Positions 5,527 through 6,347 of a stretch of 6,347 nucleotides of DNA are shown one piece after another. The stretch is from an uncultured Chlorobiaceae bacterium (GTDB taxonomy: Bacteria; Bacteroidota; Chlorobiia; Chlorobiales; Chlorobiaceae): the NCBI GenBank assembly GCA_903874585.1, contig CAIQSY010000064.1, positions 1 through 6,347 of the forward strand, in the 5' to 3' direction. Position numbers and translations under genes: made by a program. Below the pieces are notes generated by a model. The model saw only the letters and a program-made list of their open reading frames with translations, made no database searches and had not been told where the DNA came from. The first letter of the stretch is position 1; every line of letters starts with the position of its first letter.

Positions 5527-6347
5527 CGATTGCAGCAATGCAACCGATACGCCAGCTATACCAGCTGCTTGTTCAGCACTAAACCCACTTGCTATGAGCT
5601 TGCGAGCAACCTCCAACTTAGCTTGTTCAGCACCCTCTTCACGTCCTTTCTCAAGCCCTTTCTGAATGCCCTCCTCAATACCCTCAGCTTTTCCTTTCTG
5701 AATGCCCTCCTCAATCCCCTCGGCCTTACCCTCATCAAATGCGGTATCAATCACATTTTTCAAGTCGCGATATATCTTGAGGCTATCCTCATAAGCCGCC
5801 GCTTCAGCAAGGGAATATTTTGCTATTTCTGCTATTTCAAACACTTTGCTGAATACTTTTTCTTGCAGTCGTTGTGGGCGATCCGTGAGTTCCGGCAGGT
5901 TGCGAAGCAGATAGCACCATTTATCAAAATCGGTAACAAGTTCATCAACACTTTTGCGAAACTTTGGCAGTTCAAGGTAAATAAAGGTGAGTTTGTTGTA
6001 GAACACTTGCCCTGTTGAACGGTCAACAAGCTTCACTTCGTGGTGAACAACATCACGCGATGCGTGATCCTCATCAAAGATAAAGTCAAGAATACCAACC
6101 ATATAGACAGGTTGCAAGTGAAAATCCCATGTCCCTTTTTTAGCTTGCTGCTGAATGGGAAATGAGGAATAAAAGACCGAACGATCTTTGAAATAGTTCT
6201 GCTTTGCCCGCTGCATTTCGACAATAAACGTGTCGCCGTGCTCATTCGTGCAATGCAGGTCGAAAATAGCGCGTCGGTCAAATTCGCTGCGTCCCGTTTG
6301 TTCAGCGGGCAAAAATGAGAGATCGGCAATAATGCCCGCATCGGCAG
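5521..6347 (-). CDS. Rpn family recombination-promoting nuclease / putative transposase (PD-(D/E)XK), 5' end outside window
   Basis: The frame stays open past the right edge, so the true start is not in the window; at least 275 residues are encoded. Upstream of an in-frame TTG at 6312 it already reads ADAGIIADLSFL, which belongs to the family. The motif GRSEFDRRAIFDLHC followed by FIVEMQ supplies the Asp and the Glu-x-Gln of the PD-(D/E)XK core (numbered from that TTG: D18, E32, Q34). Family members (the Rpn/PF12784 group) are DNA endonucleases linked to RecA-independent recombination and often called transposases. After the nuclease part comes an acidic helical linker, then a Gly/Glu/Lys coiled-coil repeat (GKAEGIEEGIQK twice, then GLEKGREEGAEQ), and a C-terminal LIASGFSAEQAAGIAGVSVALL segment resembling a small helix-turn-helix. 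The gene looks intact in the part seen. It is convergent with kdsD and is probably an accessory gene. Confidence 0.88.
   Translation of the reverse strand, partial: ADAGIIADLSFLPAEQTGRSEFDRRAIFDLHCTNEHGDTFIVEMQRAKQNYFKDRSVFYSSFPIQQQAKKGTWDFHLQPVYMVGILDFIFDEDHASRDVVHHEVKLVDRSTGQVFYNKLTFIYLELPKFRKSVDELVTDFDKWCYLLRNLPELTDRPQRLQEKVFSKVFEIAEIAKYSLAEAAAYEDSLKIYRDLKNVIDTAFDEGKAEGIEEGIQKGKAEGIEEGIQKGLEKGREEGAEQAKLEVARKLIASGFSAEQAAGIAGVSVALLQSS
5623..5730 (-). repeat. 36-bp in-frame tandem repeat inside the Rpn gene
   Basis: The 36-bp unit, coding for GKAEGIEEGIQK, occurs twice in tandem (5695-5730 and 5659-5694). The two copies are identical at protein level and differ at a few third positions. A third, diverged unit (GLEKGREEGAEQ) lies at 5623-5658. 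Because the period is 12 residues, copy-number change keeps the frame and only lengthens or shortens the coiled-coil spacer between the nuclease core and the C-terminal segment. Confidence 0.85.

Noticed and set aside
5530..6018. Open frame of about 160 codons on the plus strand
   Set aside because: It is antisense to the well-supported Rpn gene; its Leu/Phe/Ser-rich, repeated translation is simply the complement of the Glu/Lys/Gly coding repeats.

Overview
The window (about 6.3 kb) looks like the chromosome of a Gram-negative bacterium. It carries an arabinose-5-phosphate isomerase for Kdo/LPS synthesis, a periplasmic Spy-type protein with a signal peptide and an ECF sigma factor module. Base composition is moderate, and there is an Rpn-type PD-(D/E)XK 'putative transposase' gene of a kind abundant in green sulfur bacteria and relatives. 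A Chlorobi-like host is my best guess, but it is an inference; no rRNA or marker gene here settles it.

Layout. Positions 1-234 (+) are the 3' end of a phosphohexomutase gene (phosphoglucomutase/phosphomannomutase). Directly after it lies a four-gene plus-strand cluster (about 231-2352): an ECF sigma factor, a small single-pass membrane protein in the position of an anti-sigma factor, a secreted LTxxQ/Spy-CpxP-like protein, an intrinsic terminator, and a membrane-anchored second Spy/CnrX-like protein. The reading frame of this last gene is broken by what looks like one missing base. Two genes follow on the minus strand (4305 down to 2406): a short membrane/coiled-coil protein of unknown function, then a 14-helix polysaccharide (Wzx/MOP-type) flippase. 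Divergent from these, 4417-5403 (+) is kdsD/kpsF. After a short repeat-containing gap, an Rpn-family nuclease gene on the minus strand (5521 to beyond the right edge) closes the window.

How the genes fit together. The phosphohexomutase, KdsD and flippase point to envelope polysaccharide metabolism, though no glycosyltransferase is present to make it one locus. The sigma / membrane protein / two metal-resistance-fold proteins resemble the logic of CnrYXH-type systems: a membrane-anchored periplasmic sensor, an inner-membrane anti-sigma and an ECF sigma factor. This is the most interesting part of the window. The two Spy-fold proteins are paralogues that align without gaps once the frameshift is repaired. 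The sensor-like copy is broken in this sequence, so the system is either degrading, regulated by the truncated form, or affected by a sequencing error.
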